Below are positions 22,391 to 34,463 of a stretch of DNA of 64,000 nt, in pieces. The notes under the pieces are model-generated. The model made no database searches and was not told where the DNA came from. It worked only from the letters and a program-made list of their open reading frames with translations. Both the position numbers and the translations under genes were made by a program. Every line of letters starts with the position of its first letter. Within the stretch, counting starts at the first letter, position 1. Source of the DNA: Henckelia pumila (taxonomy: Eukaryota; Streptophyta; Magnoliopsida; Lamiales; Gesneriaceae). The stretch spans positions 81,243,442 through 81,307,441 of the forward strand of contig NC_133122.1 in NCBI RefSeq assembly GCF_033568475.1. The letters are read 5' to 3'.

Positions 22391-23954
22391 AATCAATTCT
22401 TGCGGGAAAATAGGAAAAATGTTCTCCCTAGCATATGATATCTAGACAGTGGATGTTCTAGACATATGACGGGGAACAAGGAACTACTCCAATCAGTCAA
22501 ACCAAAGGAGAAGGGAACTGTCACCTTTGGAGACAACAACAAAGGAGTAATTGAAGGAATCGACTCAATAGATATTTCTAAATCTTGCTTGATGGATGAT
22601 GTACTCCTAGTGAAAGGACTTAAGCATAACCTACTAAGCATAAGTCAATTGTGCGATAGAGGTTATGAATTCAAATTCACTTCCCAACACTGCACAATAT
22701 CACTCACATCTAACAAATTCATAAATTTCAAAGGATATAGAAGTGAAAATGTTTTCAAGGTTTCTTTAAATAATTTATCTTTGACAAATATTAAAAGACT
22801 TGTATCCTTGAATGTTGATGACAACATTCTTTGGCATAGATGATTAGGACATGTTGGTCCTAGTACCATTGAAAACTTTTTAAACTTGATCTAGTAGTTG
22901 GTATGCCAAAACACAATTTAAAACTAGATTCTGTTTGTGATGCACGTCAACTGGAAAACACACAAAAGAATCTTTTAAAAGCAAAAATTTTGTATCTACT
23001 TCTATGCCCCTTGAACTTCTCCACCTAGATCTATGTGGTCCCTCGAGGAACGCTAGCCTAGGAGGAAAGCTTTATGCATTTGTCATTGTGGATGATTTTT
23101 CACGTTTCACGTAGACACTATTTTTAGCCCACAAAAATGATGCCTTTGATTATTTTAAAACTTTTGTCAAACGTGTTGAGAATGAGAAAAATCTTTCAAT
23201 AAAGCAGATCCGTAGTGACCATGGAATTGAATTTCAAAATAAAAGTTTTACAAATTTTTGTGAAGAGAAAGGCATCGGTCACAATTATTCTTGTCCTAGG
23301 AATCCTCAACAAAATCGGGTCGTTGAGAGGAAAAATAAGACACTTGTGGAGATTGCGAGGAACATGATATGTGAGCTTTTTCTACAAAAATATTTTTGGG
23401 TCGAAGCAATGAACACTGCTTGTTATATCATCAATCGTGTATCAATAAGGCTCATTCTCAAGAAAACTCCATATGAATTATGGAGAGGGAGAAATCCTAA
23501 CATTTATTATTTTCAGGCTTTTGGATCAAAATGCTACATCCATAATAATGGTAAGGACAACCTTGGTAAGTTTGATGCCAAGTCTGACGAAGGCATTTTT
23601 CTCGGATATTCTACCTCAAGTAAGAATTTTAGATTATTTAATAAACGTACTTTATTAGTTGAAGAATCTATGCATGTTATATTTGATGAATCTATGTCCG
23701 TAGTTTCTCGTACTACTAACGATGATGTAGAATTACTCGAAGAAGAGATGACTTCTTCAAGCCTAAATGATATAGATGTTTCTGTTGAGAAAACTCCACT
23801 ACCGAAGGAATGGACAATTCACAAAGATAATCCTATGGATCTTATCATTGGAAGTCCTTCAAAGGTAGTAACCAATCGATCTTCTCTTAATAATATTTGC
23901 AATCGTCTTGCTTTTGTTTCGCATGTTGAACCTAAGTGTATTGATCATGCTTTA
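22391..23954 (+). pseudogene. A2 pol, part 1: protease and integrase (broken), interrupted by T
   Basis: Protease motif YLDSGCSRHMTGN lies at about 22438, preceded by a TGA where A1 has Trp. A TGA at 22844-22846 replaces Arg in HRRLGH (CGA to TGA). The zinc region is frameshifted. The integrase aspartates and glutamate are still recognisable (VDDFSR, IRSDHGIEF, VVERKNKT). The last frame ends PKCIDHA at the T insertion and continues at 32931. Confidence 0.85.
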
Positions 23955-25966
23955 TGTGAGACCTCGTTTCTAATCAACTAATATAAGAAAACAAGCGATA
24001 TGTAAACAAGAAACCAATAATATATATTTTTTTAAAGGAGGCTCGCGCGCCCGCGCTGACATCAGCGCGCCCGCACCTAAGCCCCGCAAAAACCAGCGCG
24101 CCCGCGCTTATGCTGCGCAAAAACTAGCGCGCCCGCGCTCTAAGTAAGAGCGCCCGCGCCCATACCTCGCAAAGAGGCCGTGCGCCCGCGCCAACAACCG
24201 CGCGCCCACGCCGTCCCCTCGCCCATAATTGTGAAGGCACTGAAATAAACTCAATCAAAACCTAAACACTTACATTAAGAGTATTTGACATGCCAAAACA
24301 ATACAAGAAAGGTTTAGAGAAGAGAAACATTCAATACGGTAGTACCTACATCGATTCTTGCTTACAAAACAATTACGAGAAGTTCGAATGACTAAACATG
24401 TTCGCAAAACATAACTAGGTTGACATGCTGATTCGACTTCTAAATGAGTCTCACTTCTATCTCTTGCTCTGGACGCTAACCAGGTCTATGCTGACTTGAT
24501 CCTGCCCTTCCTGTTGCCAAGTACACATACAAAACAAAGCAACAGCCGGATAACCGGTGAGAATGATACTCACAGTAAAAGCAACATATCAAGTAATACA
24601 ACAATAAACATGCTTTCAAGAAAACAACACAATCAATAACAACGTAATGAAATACATGTCTTTAAATCTGGATATCAAATCTGATAAACAAAGGATTGCT
24701 GCTGTGCTTTTGGGATCCCGAGGATGAGATTATGTGACGACTCACCGACTCTTCCAATCGAGGTGGTGCCACATATCTCACTCCTCTAGACTTTGAGCAA
24801 CCATAATGAGTATGCTAGCACTAGGCGATACGACTACGACCTAGGCCACTCAATCATAGTTCCCAAACGTCCAAACAAAAAGGGGCGGTTCTGCCCGCTA
24901 GAAACAAGATTGGCTCAAGATAAATGTATATCAAAACATAAACATAAGCCACATAAACAACTTAAATAACAACCAAAATACAAGTTCCACATGCTAGAAC
25001 AAGTATTGATGCAATATGTGATTTGAAAGGGAAACTCGAGAATTAACAGTTCCGAGTATGCTATCCCGCTACGATGACTGCTTTTACCTTTCAATGCCGT
25101 AGATCCAACTCCGGACAAGCTACAACAAAAGATTGTATCAACAACTATACAACCTAAACAACAACAACGGTTCAAGGTAAAACTCTTTACCGATCTTCGT
25201 CCAACTCTTGATGATCAAAATGCTGTTAACTCTGGCTTGACAAACTCCAAACGAATCTGTCCAGATGAAATACAAGATCAATAACCAAGATCAACTTACA
25301 ATTCAAGTTCAACAACTTCAAAAACGGTTCAAATCTCCAAAACTCAAACCGACGGCATAACGGCTATAACTGAACAAACTGACAACGCAGACAGCAGTTT
25401 AATAGAGATATAACCTCATAACAATGCTAAGACAACCAAAACAAGGCAATCCCAACAAATCTCAAAATCAATATTTTCGAAAATGGCTTCCAAAATCATA
25501 ACAAATCCGAACGTCGCTCTAATTCAAAACTGACAGATAATAAACGATCAGAACTCTGTCTAGAACAACATACTCGAATCTAGAACGATTCTAACAACAT
25601 CCAAAAACTAGAATGTATCCTATCGTAGAAGAACTTACAATATAACAGAGCTCTCACTGTAGTGATCGATAATCTGCCTTCAGAAATAAATTCCAATGGC
25701 CGGATCGAGCTCGGACTGAAATCTAGAAGCTTGAAAAGGTGATGGGGCATTTCAATGGAGGAGGAGCCGGATAAGGAAGGAGAAGGATTAAAGAGCAAAG
25801 TCAAAAGTTGAGTAGATAATATATAAAATCCACTATTTGCATTTTAGTCCCTGAAATTTCCAAAATTTGCAAAAAGGACCCTGATCAAAATCAAATCGGC
25901 TCGAGAACTCTGTAATCTCCGATTAACTCAAATAAACTCATTTAAGATAAAAAACGGGGCGTTACA
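23955..25966 (-). repeat. T 3' LTR (left copy)
   Basis: Reads TGTGAGACCTCG...GGGGCGTTACA on the + strand. In element sense it begins TGTAACGCCCCG. Short frames inside are duplicated in the other LTR and show no coding signal. Confidence 0.93.
24041..24215 (-). repeat. GC-rich CGCGCCCGCGC array near the 3' end of the T LTR
   Basis: Six to seven copies of a GCGCGCCCGCGC core are spaced by 15-25 bp of less regular sequence, in an otherwise AT-rich LTR. The other LTR has the array at about 31023-31185 with one unit fewer. In element sense it lies in the last ~260 bp of the LTR, upstream of the primer binding site. Confidence 0.8.
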
Positions 25967-26064
25967 ATTCTCCCCCACTAAGAAGAGATTTCGTCCTCGA
26001 AATCAACAAGAACCACAACTCATAAGATAGAATAAAGAACTAAAGACAGTAAGAAGAACTCACG

Positions 26065-29000
26065 TCATCCGAATAACTCCGAAAATCGCTGTCTCATGTC
26101 AGATTCTGTCTCCCAAGTCGCTTCCTCGATGCCGTGATGGCTCCACTGCACTTTCACTAACGGGATCGACTTGGTTCTGAGTTGTTTCTCCTTCCGATCA
26201 AGGATCTGAATCGGTCGCTCAAAGTAGCTCAGAGTCTCGTCTAACTCGGCTTCGTCAGGCTGAAGAATATGAGAAGGATCTGGATGATACTTTCGCAGCA
26301 TAGAGATGTGAAAAACGTCGTGAATACCACATAAAGATGGAGGAAATGCAAGTCTGTAGGCAAGATCACCTATCTTCTCGAGAATCTCGTACGGCCCGAT
26401 GAATCTCGGAGATAACTTCCCTCTCTTACCGAATCTGACAGTGCCTCTGAAAGGAGAAATCTTCAAAAAGACTCGGTCTCTCTGATCAAAACTCAGAGGT
26501 CTACGCCTGACATTCGCATAATTCGCCTATCTATCTTGAGCTGACTTCATTCTGGTCTGAATGATCTTAACATGCTCTACCATATCTCTAAGCATCTCTG
26601 GTCCCAAATCTGGTGACTCGGACAAATCATCCCAAAACAATGGAGATCGGCATTTTCTACCATACAAAGCCTCAAAAGGCGCCATACCGATACTCGCTTG
26701 GAAGCTGTTGTTGTAAGAAAACTCGACAAGAGGCAAAGAATCCTGCCAACTAGTGCCAAAGTCTAGCACTACCGCTCGCAGCATATCCTCTAACGTCTGG
26801 ATAGTCCGCTCTGACTGTCCATCGGTCTGAGGATGATAAGCTGTACTCAGATGCAATCGAGTACCAAGTGCCCCCTGAAGACTGTGCCAAAAGTGAGAAG
26901 TGAATCTAGGATCTCTGTCTGAAACGATCGACTTCGGCACCCCATGCAATCTCACAACATTGCTAACATACAACTCAGCCATCTGATCATGATGATACGT
27001 CATCCTGTACGGAATAAAACATGCAGACTTCATCAATCGGTCGATCACTACCCAAATGACATCGCATCCTCAAACGGATCGTGGTAGCTTTGTGACAAAA
27101 TCCATGGAAATGTGATCCCACTTCCATTCAGGAACAGATAGACTGTGCAACAGACCTCCTGGTTGCTTCCGTTCTGCTTTTACTTGCTGTCAGTTCAAAC
27201 ACCGAGATACAAACCTCGCTACGTCGCTCTTCATTCTCTTCCACCAGAACTGGTTCTTCAGGTCGTTGTACATCTTACGACCTCCAAGATGAATACTAAA
27301 CCGAATGCAATGAGCCTCTCGGAGAATATGCTGTCTCAATTCCGAAATATCAGGCACAACAATATGGTTATTCACATACAGTACATCATCTCTAACCTGG
27401 AATTTAGACTGATGCCCAGATCTGACTTTCTCTACTAAAACCTGAATGCTCGGCTCAGACTTCTGTGGTTCTCTGATTGCAACAAACAACTCCGGTTCGG
27501 CTTGAATAGCAAACACTCTGATAGTCTCCCTATCTGTTTCAAACTCTAATCCAGAAGTGCAACAATCATCGATCAACTGAGAAGCACCAATAGTAGAAAG
27601 AGATAAAGAACATAGCTTTCGGCTCAAGGCATCTACTACTGCATTCGACTTTCCCGGATAATACTTGATTTCACAGTCGAAATCCTTCAACAGATCTAAC
27701 CATCTTCTCTGTCTCATATTCAGCTCTGCCTGTGAAAACAAGTACTTAAGGCTCTTATGGTCAGAAAAGATCTCGAAAGACTCACCATAAAGATAGTGAC
27801 GCCAGATCTTCAAAGCAAAGACGATCGCAGCTAGTTCAAGATCATGAACCGGATGACGAGTCTCGTGCAGTTTCAGCTGCCTCGATGCATACGCTATCAC
27901 ATGCTTATGCTGCATAAGAACACAACCCAAGCCTCGGTTAGAAGCATCACAATAGACTGTGAAACCTCCAGTACCCTTCGGAATAGAAAGAATTGGTGCA
28001 CTCGTCAGTCTCCTCTTCAGATCAACAAAGCTAGCCTCACAATCTGGAGTCCAAACAAAAGGCGCATTCTTCTGAGTCAGCTGGGTAATTGGCTTGGCAA
28101 TAGATGAGAAACCCTCGATGAAATGACGGTAATAACTAGCTAAACCCATGAAGCTTCGGATCTCAGGTACTGATGTCGGTCTAGGCCAATTCATAACCAC
28201 TTCAATCTTGTTGGGATCGACAGAAATCCCATCTTCAGAAATAATATGACCGAGAAAGACAACTCGATCTAACCAGAATTCACACTTAGACAGCTTGGCA
28301 AACAACTGCTCAACTCATAAAATCTGCAGTACGGTCCTCAAGTGCTCTGCATGGTCAGTACGATTCTTCGAGTAGATAAGAATATCATAGATAAAGATAA
28401 TGACGAACTCATCTAAATAACGCTGAAAGATACGGTTCATCAAACCCATAAAAACCGCTGGAGCGTTAGTCAAACCAAACGGCATGACTATAAACTCAAA
28501 GTGACCATACCTCATTCTGAATGCGGTCTTAGGAACATCTTCCTCTCGCACTCTCAGCTGGTGATAGCCTGACCTCAGATCAATCTTAGAATAGACAGAA
28601 GAACCCTGCAGCTGATCAAAAAGGTCATCTATTTGGGGTAAAGGATACCTGTTCTTAACTGTAGCCTGATTCAATTGGCGGTAGTCGATACAGAGCAGCA
28701 TAGAACCATCCTTCTTCCGAACAAAAAGCACAGGAGCACCCCAAGGTGATACACTAGGTCTGATGTATCCCTTGGAAATCAAATCCTCAAGATGCTCCTT
28801 CAACTCTCTCAATTCAATAAGTGCCATACGATAAGGAGCTTTTGAAATAGGTTGAGTACCTGGCACCAAATCGATGCTGAATTCGATCTCTCGAATAGGT
28901 GGCAATCCAGGAACATCTTCCGGAAACACATTAGCAAAATCTCTAACCACTGGTAAGTCAACCAAAGCTGGGCTAGATTTCAGTACATCAACAGCATAAA

Positions 29001-29537
29001 CCAAAAATCCTTCTGCACCTCTCTGTAACAAACGAGTCATAGATAACACTGAAATCAAAGGGATTCTAGATCGAGAACCCTTACCAAAGAATTTCCACTC
29101 GTCTGCCATTTCAGGTATGAACCTGACAACCTTCAGAAAACAATCAACTGTTGCCCTGTACTTGGTCAAAGCATCTAAACCGACAATACAATCAAAATCT
29201 GACAACCCAAGCACAATACAACCGAATTCTAACAAATTCCCCTCAAAACAAAGTTCACAGTTCCTGACTAGTCTGACAGAAACAATTCCTCCACCCAAAG
29301 GTGAAGTAGCAGCTACTACTGTAGGCAACAATTCAGTTGGCAAAGCATGCAATACACAAATTTCTCAGAGATAAAGGAATGGGAATCACCTGTATCTATC
29401 AAGACATGAGCAGAATAACCAAAAATCAAACAGTTACCTGCTATAACATCGTCAGGTGCTGCCTGAGCCTGATCCTCTGTCAAAGCAAAGACTCGTGCTT
29501 GCTGTCTCGGAGGATGGTTCGCACTAGAGTTACCTCC
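26065..29537 (-). pseudogene. T pol: protease, RT, RNase H, integrase, chromodomain-like end (broken)
   Basis: Protease has VLIDTGDSHSFIS in the gag frame. A frameshift near 29355 leads into the frame used to the end. RT has [15 protein letters not shown] and [13 protein letters not shown], but its catalytic box reads [10 protein letters not shown] instead of FIDD, so one of two essential Asp residues is Tyr. RNase H (YCDASNRGLGC, FSDHKSLKYLF), integrase zinc region, DDE core (VVIDRL, SDRDPRFTS, GQSERTIQ) and a terminal VKVQWSHHGIEEATWE follow. The last resembles a chromodomain, which in relatives directs integration to heterochromatin. Stops lie at 28315, 27190, 27070 and 26527. Confidence 0.9.
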
Positions 29538-30629
29538 CTATCTATTCTGCTGCTGAGGCTGGAAGGAGTGCACTGCAGAAGACTGCCTCTCGGGTTGAGC
29601 TGCAGGTCGAGATGAACTTCCGCTCTGAGCTCTATCTCTGCTATGCTGAGGGCACACCTTAGAGAAGTGTCCCGGTTGCTGACAGGCGTTACAATTACCG
29701 AAGACTCCCACACACTGATCCGATGAGTGTCTTCCCCCACACTTGCTGCAGTACATGGCTGAAGATCCAGAACTCTGTCCTGAACCGAATTGCTTCAAAC
29801 CACTAGAAATAGAAGAACTGTTCCCCTGCTTCTTGAACTGTTTACCTCTTGCTTTGTACTGATCTTTTCTGTTTCCCCCACTGTTTCCACCTTCATACCT
29901 TTGCTGCTGGTTCTGATGCTGCGGTGGCTGATTCTGATATTGAGATGGTGGGTTCTGATACTGCCTCTGTTGCTGAGGTGCTACCTGGTTACCTCTTTGC
30001 CTCCACAAGCCTGCTTCTGCTCCCTTTGCGTGATTCATGGCATCCGCAAAGTTGTTAGGCTTGTTGGTGTTTACCAATGTGAAGACGTCGGGGTTCAAAC
30101 CATTGATGAACTGATCTGCCTTAGCTTCTTCATCTTCGGAAATTAGCGGTGCAAAACGCAACAGACTATCGAACTTAGCCACGTACTCTTCAATGTTCAG
30201 ATTCCCTTGCCTCAGGTTGGAAAACTCTGCTCCCTTATCTTTGCGATACGAGATAGGGAAAAACCGCTTATAAAATTCAGATTTAAAAAGAGTCCAAGTA
30301 ACTTCCGTACCTCTACTCTACATTGCTTTCTTTGTCATGATCCACCAGCTCTTAGCAACCCCACGTAGCTGATGAATGACTAACCTGATTCTGCGGTCAT
30401 CTGTGTAATCAATGGAATCGAACAGCTGATCAATATCATCCAACCAACTCTCGCAGTCAACTGGATTTTCTGAACCCATCAATAACGGCGGATTGAACGA
30501 CTAAAACCTCTTCAGCAAGGTTTCCATAGGTGTTGCTGAAGCATCCAACTGATCCACTTCAGTGCTAGCTTGCTCAGTCGCAGGGATAACTGGCGGTGTG
30601 TTTCTGTTTATCACTCGACGAGGACCCAT
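29538..30629 (-). pseudogene. T gag (in-frame TAG codons)
   Basis: Begins MGPRRVINRNTPPVIPATEQ at 30629 and stays in one frame to a TAG at 29538-29540. Internal TAGs at 30501 and 30318 stand where related sequence has Gln (RFQSFNPP, AMQSRGTE). It encodes the capsid region (ESWLDDIDQLFDSI, AKSWW, FYKRFFP), a long Gln-rich stretch, and the zinc knuckle CNACQQPGHFSKVC, preceded by a second Cys/His cluster CSKCGGRHSSDQC. Gag and protease are in the same frame, so the terminal TAG may also be a mutated Gln codon. Confidence 0.88.
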
Positions 30630-30911
30630 CTGAATAACAAAGGTTAGGACACGAGATATCTCAATCGCTACAATCAGTGCCCTTACAACCGCTTGGAATA
30701 CCCGATACCAGTCGATAACAGAAACAATTATATCTCAAGTAGATCATGCTTTATAAATTTAAATCACAAAACCATGTAATTCAATAATCCTCAACAATAA
30801 AGCATGCTCGCATGAAATTAAGTACACAGTTAAAATAATTCAAACACATGCGAGGAGCCAATACACGCAGACTCGATCTACCCGCTCACTCTAGTTCGAC
30901 CAAGAATCTTA

Positions 30912-30930
30912 ACTCTCTGATACCACTTAA
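30912..30930 (-). other. T primer binding site
   Basis: Minus strand reads TGGTATCAGAGAGTTAAG just inside the 5' LTR, matching the initiator tRNA-Met pattern. Confidence 0.8.
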
Positions 30931-32930
30931 TGTGAGACCTCGTTTCTAATCAACTAATATCAGAGAACAAGAGGTATGTAAACAAGAAACCAATAATATA
31001 TATATATATATATTTTTAAAGGAGGCTCGCGCGCCCGCGCTGACATCAGCGCGCCCGCGCCTAAGCCCAGCAAAAACCAGCGCGCCCGCGCTTATGCTAC
31101 GCAAAAACTAGCGCGCCCGCGCTCTAAGTAAGAGCACCCGCGCCCATACCTCGCAAAGAGGCCGCGCGCCCGCGCCGTCCCCTCGCCCAAAATTGTGAAG
31201 GCACTGAAATAAACTCAATCAAAACCTAAACACTTACATTAAGAGTATTTGACATGCCAAAACAATACAAGAAAGATTTAGGGAAGAGAAAAATTCAATA
31301 CGGTAGTACCTACATCGATTCTTGCTTACAAAACAATTACGAAAAGTTCGAATGACTAAACATGTTCGCAAAACATAACTAGGTTGACATGCTGATTCGA
31401 CTTCTAAACGAGTCTCACTTCTATCTCTTGCTCTAGACGCTAACCAGGTCTATGCTGACTTGATTCTGCCCTTCCTGTTGCCAAGTACACATACAAAACA
31501 AAGCAACAGCCGGATAACCGATGAAAATGATACTCCCAGTAAAAGCAACATATCAAGTAATACAACAATAAACATGCTTTCAAGACAACAACACAATCAA
31601 TAACAACGTAATGAAATGCATGTCTTTAAACCGGGATATCAAATGTGATAAACAAAGGATTGCTGCTGTGCTTTTGGGATCCCGAGGATGAGATCATGTG
31701 ACGACTCACCGACTCTCCCAATCGAGGTGGTGCCACATATCTCACTCCTCTAGACTTTGAGCAACCATAATGAGTATGCTAGCACTAGGCGATACGACTA
31801 CGACCTAGGCCACTCAATCATAGTTCCCAAACGTCCAAACAAAAAGGGGCGGTTCTGCCCGCTAGAAACAAGATTGGCTCAAGATGAATGCATATCAAAA
31901 CATAAACATAAGCCACATAAACAACTCAAATAACAACCAAAATACAAGTTCCACATGCTAGAACAAGTATTGATGCAATATGTGATTTGAAAGGGAAACT
32001 CGAGAACCAACAGTCCCGAGTATGCTATCCCGCTACGATGACTGCTTTTACCTTTCAATGCTGTAGATCCAACTCCGGACAAGCTACAACAAAAGATTGT
32101 ATCAACAACTATACAACCTAAACAACAACAACGGTTCAAGGTAAAACTCTTTACCGATCTTCGTCCAACTCTTGACGATCAAAATGCTGTTAACTCTGGC
32201 TTGACAAACTCCAAACGAATCTGTCCAGATGAAATACAAGATCAATAACCAAGATCAACTTACAATTCAAGTTCAACAACTTCAAAAATGGTTCAAATCT
32301 CCAAAACTCAAACCGACGGCATAATGGCTATAACTGAACAAACCGACAACGCAGACAGCAGTTCAATAGCGATATAACCTCATAACAATGCTAAGACAAC
32401 CAAAACAAGGCAATCCCAACAAATCTCAAAATCAATATTTTCGAAAATGGCTTCCAAAATCATAACAAATCCGAACGTCGCTCTAATTCAAAACCGACAG
32501 ATAATAAACGATCAGAACTCTGTCTAGAACAACATACTCGAATCTAGAACGATTCTAACAACATCCAAAAACTAGAATGTATCCGATCGTAGAAGAACTT
32601 ACAATATAACAGAGCTCTCACTGCAGTGATCGATAATCTGCCTTCAGAAATAAATTCCAACGGCCGGATCGAGCTCGGACTAAAATCTAGAAGCTTGAAA
32701 AGGTGATGGGGCGTTTCAATGGAGGAGGAGCCGGCTAAGGAAGGAGAAGGATTAAAGAGCAAAGTCAAAAGTTGAGTAGATAATATATAAAATCCACTAT
32801 TTGTGTTTTAGTCCCTGAAATTTCCAAAATTTGCAAAAAGGACCCTGATCAAAATCAAATCGACTCGAGAACTCTGTAATCTCCGATTAACTCAAATAAA
32901 CTCATTTAAAATAAAAAACGGGGCGTTACA
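30931..32930 (-). repeat. T 5' LTR (right copy)
   Basis: Same ends as the left copy and only a few percent different by eye. It lacks about 20 bp present in the GC-rich array of the left copy. Confidence 0.93.
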
Positions 32931-33499
32931 CTTTATTAGATGATTCTTGGATAATTTCTATGCAAGATGAATTAAATGAATTCAAGCGCAATGATGTTTG
33001 GTGTCTTGTTCCTAGGCCGCATGATAAATCTATTATTGGTACTAAATGGGTCTTTAGGAATAAACTTCATGAGCATGGTACTATTACTCGAAATAAAGCT
33101 AGACTTGTAGCAAAAGGTTATAGTCAAGAAGAAGACATTGATTATGATGAAACATATGCTCCTGTTGCCCAACTTGAATCTATTCGCATGCTACTTGCTC
33201 TAGAAATTTCAAGTTATTTCAAATGGATGTCAAAACTGCCTTTTTAAATGGTGATTTGAAAGAGGAAGTTTATATTGAACAACCTGATGGCTTTGTTGAT
33301 TTTTTATTGCCTGATCATGTGTATAGACTAAACAAAGCTTTGTATGGTTTGAAACAAGCTCCTAGAGCTTGGTATGAAAAATTTTCTACTTTCCTTCTTT
33401 CAAATGGTTTTTCGAAAGGAAATATTGACATTACTTTATTTACCAAAATGTTAAAGATGATTTATTGATTGTGCAAATTTATGTTGATGACATAATTTT
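32931..33499 (+). pseudogene. A2 pol, part 2: reverse transcriptase fingers and palm, between T and B
   Basis: Resumes with the CTTTA duplication as [17 protein letters not shown], continuing exactly the frame broken at 23954. Frameshifts near 33210 and 33450 break the frame. Motif A ([10 protein letters not shown]) and [14 protein letters not shown] are intact. The segment ends inside YVDDIIF, where B has inserted. Confidence 0.9.
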
Positions 33500-34463
33500 T
33501 GTTGGAGAACGCGGCGATCAGATCAATCAGGATTGATACCCGGTGCAGCGGAAGTTTAAAAATTTTATATGGAACAATTCCATAATGGGTATCAACCATA
33601 CGATTAAATTGTGTGTGTGTAAAAATTAAATAACGATTATAAATTTTTACCTCCAATCTCGAAGCGAGATTATGGACACCAACAGATTGCTCTGCTCTTG
33701 TTGTATATCCCTGGAACTGATGGACGAACTGTTCTTCAATCAGGTCCACGAACAGATATTTAATCCCTCTGATAGATTGCACTAGAAAATCTATCAGAAG
33801 TTTCTACGAAGAGATTAACGAATTTGATCCGTTAAACCAGAATGTAAATCAAAATTCACAGACTGGATTTTCCGAGCAGAGGGGAGAAAGGGGGCGGCCA
33901 CTATTGAGATAAAAATACTAGGTTTTTCGAAAATTGTGACCTGTTGTGTGTAATTTCTGTACTGCAATAACTTATTTATAATGTAGGCCACTAACAGCTT
34001 AGGGCCCATTAGTCATAAGTTCAAGCCCGACAAGCAAAGCCCGCATGTTCAGAAATTAATATAAAATTCATCGTGACTCCGATTGATAAACCGATTTCAC
34101 CAATGTGCACAGAAACCATTTCTGCACCTTTTAAAGTCAAGATAAATTTTTCTGAATTCGAATTCAGTGATTTCAAAAATGCCCATCCCTATGTCATTTT
34201 AGGAAATCTTACTCCTCTACTCATAATTAATAAGTCCAACTTCTTTGTTCATTAAATTTAACTCTTTAAATTTAACTATCTCAACGGGGATTAAAAATCC
34301 ATTACTCTGTGTGACCCTCAATGGTTCAGGGATACAGCTAGCCGTGGGCTCACAACTCCTTGTGACTCGGAACAACAATTTCCGACTTGCCCATCGAATC
34401 ATGGTATGAGCGCCTAGCAACATCGCCCCATGATTCCCTAGGTATCACTGATAGTGCCTGCAA

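Larger units (their letters stand above)
23955..32930 (-). mobile_element. T: complete but defective Ty3/gypsy chromovirus (Tekay/Del type)
   Basis: LTRs of 2012 and 2000 bp (TGTAACGCCCCG...GGTCTCACA in element sense) flank gag-pol on the minus strand. CTTTA is duplicated at 23950-23954 and 32931-32935, and A2 pol is restored when T is removed. The primer binding site (TGGTATCAGAGAG on the minus strand) adjoins the right LTR. The polypurine tract (AGTGGGGGAGAAT) follows the typical TTTCGAGGACGAAAT string at the left LTR. The order PR-RT-RNase H-INT plus a chromodomain-like C-terminus fits Tekay. Confidence 0.94.

Noticed and set aside
24041..24215. Regularly spaced GC-rich repeats that could suggest a CRISPR-like array
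   Set aside because: The units are short, degenerate, variably spaced and sit inside an LTR of a plant retrotransposon.
24915..25175. 86-codon frame, repeated almost identically at 31879-32139
   Set aside because: Both lie at the same place in the two LTRs of T. The conservation reflects LTR duplication, and there is no coding signal.
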